A DNA stretch of 64,000 nucleotides, from positions 1 through 64,000 of the forward strand of contig CAYUXZ010000009.1 in the NCBI GenBank assembly GCA_964449135.1. The letters run 5' to 3'. The first letter of the stretch is position 1. Each line of letters starts with the position of its first letter. The stretch comes from SZAS-103 sp964449135. Its GTDB lineage: Bacteria > Pseudomonadota > Gammaproteobacteria > Xanthomonadales > Xanthomonadaceae. The translations under genes were made by a program, and so were the position numbers. Positions 60,146-64,000 of this stretch are shown here, piece after piece. The notes under the pieces are model-generated. The model was not told the origin of the DNA. It made no database searches and saw only the letters and a program-made list of their open reading frames with translations.

Positions 60146-61039
60146 CTATGCCCCGGTTCGCGCACGGGTGACGCGACTGCTGGTGTCCTTGTGCAAATGC
60201 GTGGCGAGCCACGCGCCGGTCGCGATCAACTTGTCGAGATCAATGCCGGTGCGCAGGCCGAGGCCGTGCAGCATGTAGACGACGTCCTCGCTGGCGACAT
60301 TGCCGCTCGCGCCGCGCGCATACGGACAACCGCCGGTGCCCGACACCGAGGAGTCGATCACCGCGACGCCTTCCTCGAGGCAGGCGAGGATGTTCGCGAG
60401 CGCCTGGCCGTAGGTGTCGTGGAAGTGGATGGCAAGCGCAGACATCGGCACTTCGCTCGCGACGGCTTTGAGCATCGCGCGCGCCTTCGCGGGCGTACCC
60501 ACGCCGATGGTGTCGCCGAGCGAGATTTCGTAGCAACCGAGCTCGTGCAGGCGCTTGGCGACGCGCACGACATCGGCGAGCGGCACCTCGCCCTGGTAGG
60601 GACAACCGAGCACGGTGGAGACGTAGCCGCGCATCTTCACGCCGTCCACCTTCGCGCGCGCGATCACCGGCTCGAAGCGCGCGATGGACTCATCTATGGA
60701 TGCGTTGATGTTCTTGCGGTTGAACGCTTCCGATGCGGCGGTGAACACCGCGACCTCGCTCGCGCCGACCGCGCGCGCGCGGTCGTAGCCCTGTTCGTTC
60801 GGCACCAGCACGGGATAGCCCACGCCGTCCTTCTTCGCAATGCCAGTGAAGACCTCGGCCGCGTCGGCGAGCTGCGGCACCCATTTCGGGCTCACGAAGC
60901 TGGTCGCCTCGATCGTGCGCAGCCCAGTCGCGGACAGGCGATCGATCAGCTCGATCTTGGTAGCGGCGGGAACGAGGGTCTTCTCGTTCTGCAGGCCGTC
61001 ACGCGGCGAGACTTCGACGATGCGGATGGAATCGGTCAT
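60146..61039 (-). CDS. liuE: Hydroxymethylglutaryl-CoA lyase
   Basis: Cleaves HMG-CoA to acetoacetate and acetyl-CoA, the last step of leucine/isovalerate breakdown. It has 297 residues. EVSPRDGLQNEKT at the N-terminus, STVLGCPYQGEV, LAIHFHDTYGQALAN with metal histidines, and the catalytic Cys in GTGGCPYARGA are diagnostic. Its start overlaps the lipoprotein stop by 4 bases. Confidence 0.95.
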   Translation of the reverse strand: MTDSIRIVEVSPRDGLQNEKTLVPAATKIELIDRLSATGLRTIEATSFVSPKWVPQLADAAEVFTGIAKKDGVGYPVLVPNEQGYDRARAVGASEVAVFTAASEAFNRKNINASIDESIARFEPVIARAKVDGVKMRGYVSTVLGCPYQGEVPLADVVRVAKRLHELGCYEISLGDTIGVGTPAKARAMLKAVASEVPMSALAIHFHDTYGQALANILACLEEGVAVIDSSVSGTGGCPYARGASGNVASEDVVYMLHGLGLRTGIDLDKLIATGAWLATHLHKDTSSRVTRARTGA

Positions 61040-61754
61040 GGTGTTCGGTTGTCCATCATCGGGCCGTCGCGTCGCAGGATCAGCCAGGGTTTCGATTCAA
61101 AGAACTCCGGATGATGCAGCAGGATCTCGGTGATCTGCTCGGGATTGCCCGCGATCAGGTTGTGGTAGATCGGCTGGCGCGGCGCGTCCTGCTGCCGCGC
61201 AGCGATGGCGCTGACGATCGCGCTGTCGGAAGGCGCAGGCGCATCGGTCATGTTGCCGCCCACGGTGCCCGGCACGGTCGGATCGTCGTTCGCCTCGGTG
61301 TATCCGGAAACGCGACGGCTGGAGAGCGCGTCGTGCACCTTGCGGTGATCGGGATTGAACAGGCGGATTTCGTTGCCTGCTCGTTCGTATCGGATGAGTT
61401 CGATACCGCAATGGGTCGAGCCTCCGCCGAAGCAATTGGGTTCGTCGCCGGGTGAAGCGAAGCGGATGAAATCGCCGGCGCGCGACGCAACGAGGGTCAC
61501 GGTGTGCTGCTCGGTCTGGGTCTTGTCCGGATCGGTGAAGGTGAACTGGGTGCAATCCGCGCTGATGTCCAGCATCGTGTTCTGCTTCGGCTTGGACGGA
61601 TCGGACTCGACCGCTTTCCAGCGGCCGGGCCAGGCCGGATCGCAGGTCGTGGACTTGCCTATCGGCAACGACTGCACGAGCGTAGTCGAACAACCACCGA
61701 GCAGCAGTGCGGCGGCCATGGCGAAAATCGCGCGAAGGATGCGCGGCATCGTCG

Positions 61755-61758
<4 letters not shown>
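61036..61758 (-). CDS. Lipoprotein of unknown function inside the liu operon
   Basis: The protein has 240 residues from GTG 61758, or 237 from ATG 61749. Lipobox LLGGC at about Cys23. The mature part has four cysteines and a beta-rich pattern (TLDISADCTQFTFTDPDKTQ) with no family recognised. It sits between liuD and liuE with 4-base overlaps at both ends, so it is a regular operon member and not an insertion. Confidence 0.75.
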
Positions 61759-63751
<1,993 letters not shown>

Positions 63752-63752
<1 letters not shown>

Positions 63753-63796
63753 CACTCGCCGTCCGAGTAGTCGAGGAGGATGATTGGTCGCGGCAT
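63752..63796 (-). CDS. Possible 14-residue bridging ORF between liuC and liuD
   Basis: ATG 63796 with GGAG 8 bases upstream, 2 bases after the liuC stop. Its TGA overlaps the liuD ATG (TGATG). The peptide is MPRPIILLDYSDGE. liuD has no strong ribosome site of its own, so this ORF could deliver ribosomes to it. Translation is unproven. Confidence 0.35.
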
Positions 63797-63798
63797 CG

Positions 63799-64000
63799 TC
63801 AGTTCTCCAGCCAGTGCGGCTTGCGCTTGTCGAGGAACGCGCCGAGGCCTTCCTGGCCTTCGGGCGACACGCGCAGGCGGGCGATCAAATCGGCGTTGGC
63901 GGTGTCGAGCGCATCGGCGTCGTGTGATGCGGAAACGCGGCGAACCAGCGCCTTGGCTTCGCGAACAGCGACCGGGCCGGCCTTGCGCAACAGCGCGCAT
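63799..64000 (-). CDS. liuC: Enoyl-CoA hydratase/isomerase, C-terminal part (5' end beyond window)
   Basis: C-terminal 67 or so residues of a crotonase-family enzyme, ending EGLGAFLDKRKPHWLEN, the usual tail. By position before liuD it should be methylglutaconyl-CoA hydratase. Only the C-terminal helical domain is present; the catalytic part lies outside the window. Confidence 0.82.
   Translation of the reverse strand, partial: CALLRKAGPVAVREAKALVRRVSASHDADALDTANADLIARLRVSPEGQEGLGAFLDKRKPHWLEN

Overview
The window is GC-rich, densely packed chromosomal DNA from a gammaproteobacterium of the order Xanthomonadales/Lysobacterales (Lysobacteraceae or Rhodanobacteraceae). The strongest marker is the arginine operon. 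It encodes an N-acetylornithine carbamoyltransferase, an N-acetylcitrulline-type deacetylase and a fused acetylglutamate synthase/kinase, the arrangement known from Xanthomonas. A TrpR-like gene at the head of the his operon, a degenerate REC-PAS-GGDEF-EAL protein of FimX type, and a lysine-rich DksA-like protein agree with this. No phage, insertion sequence or CRISPR array is visible. One tRNA, Pro(CGG), is present.

Layout. 1-3.7 kb (minus strand): an acetoacetyl-CoA reductase cut by the window edge, gluQ and the FimX-like gene, which has a perfect TGTGA-N6-TCACA CRP/Clp-type site upstream. 3.8-5.5 kb: epmB and efp, divergent. 5.5-9.1 kb: mtaD-ubiG-gph and a squalene/phytoene-synthase-like gene, all overlapping. 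9-16 kb: folE2, a membrane diguanylate cyclase, and DUF2339 and DUF3999 membrane/envelope genes. 16-22.3 kb: an M23 lipoprotein, dihydroorotase, yidD, the DksA-like gene, a small class III cyclase-like gene, sufE and cysS. 22.4-30.9 kb: a glycine-zipper protein, then argF'-argG-argE-(23-codon ORF)-argBA-GNAT-argC-argH. 31-34.7 kb: a TonB-dependent receptor divergent from arsR-arsC-aqpS. 34.7-45.9 kb: tRNA-Pro, hisS-hutH-like, then the TrpR-like regulator and hisGDCBHAF(IE). 45.9-47.1 kb: a lower-GC patch with a lone HicB and an HNH protein. 47.2-53.2 kb: a metallophosphoesterase, a C13 peptidase with mtnC-mtnD-mtnB, and rmuC. 53.2-58.8 kb: an amino acid permease, a Nudix hydrolase, efpL, a short-chain dehydrogenase, two lipoproteins and a GNAT. 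58.8-64 kb: leucine/isovalerate catabolism (liuC, liuD, liuE) with an embedded lipoprotein and a secreted amidohydrolase.

How the genes work together. The window carries nearly all of histidine synthesis, most of arginine synthesis through acetylated citrulline, part of methionine salvage (mtaD, mtnB, mtnC, mtnD) and part of leucine breakdown. It also holds two elongation factors for proline stalls: EF-P with its lysylation enzyme EpmB, and the arginine-tipped EfpL. Most junctions inside operons are ATGA or TGATG overlaps.

The most unusual signals are: (1) a perfect 10-6-10 palindrome just upstream of the TrpR-like his regulator; (2) a perfect 9-8-9 palindrome covering the arsR start codon, shared with a divergent TonB receptor; (3) short ORFs of 14 to 23 codons filling the gaps hisR-hisG, argE-argB and liuC-liuD; (4) a histidine ammonia-lyase homologue translationally coupled to hisS; (5) a CRP/Clp-type site in front of the FimX-like gene. 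These are readings by eye; no searches were run.
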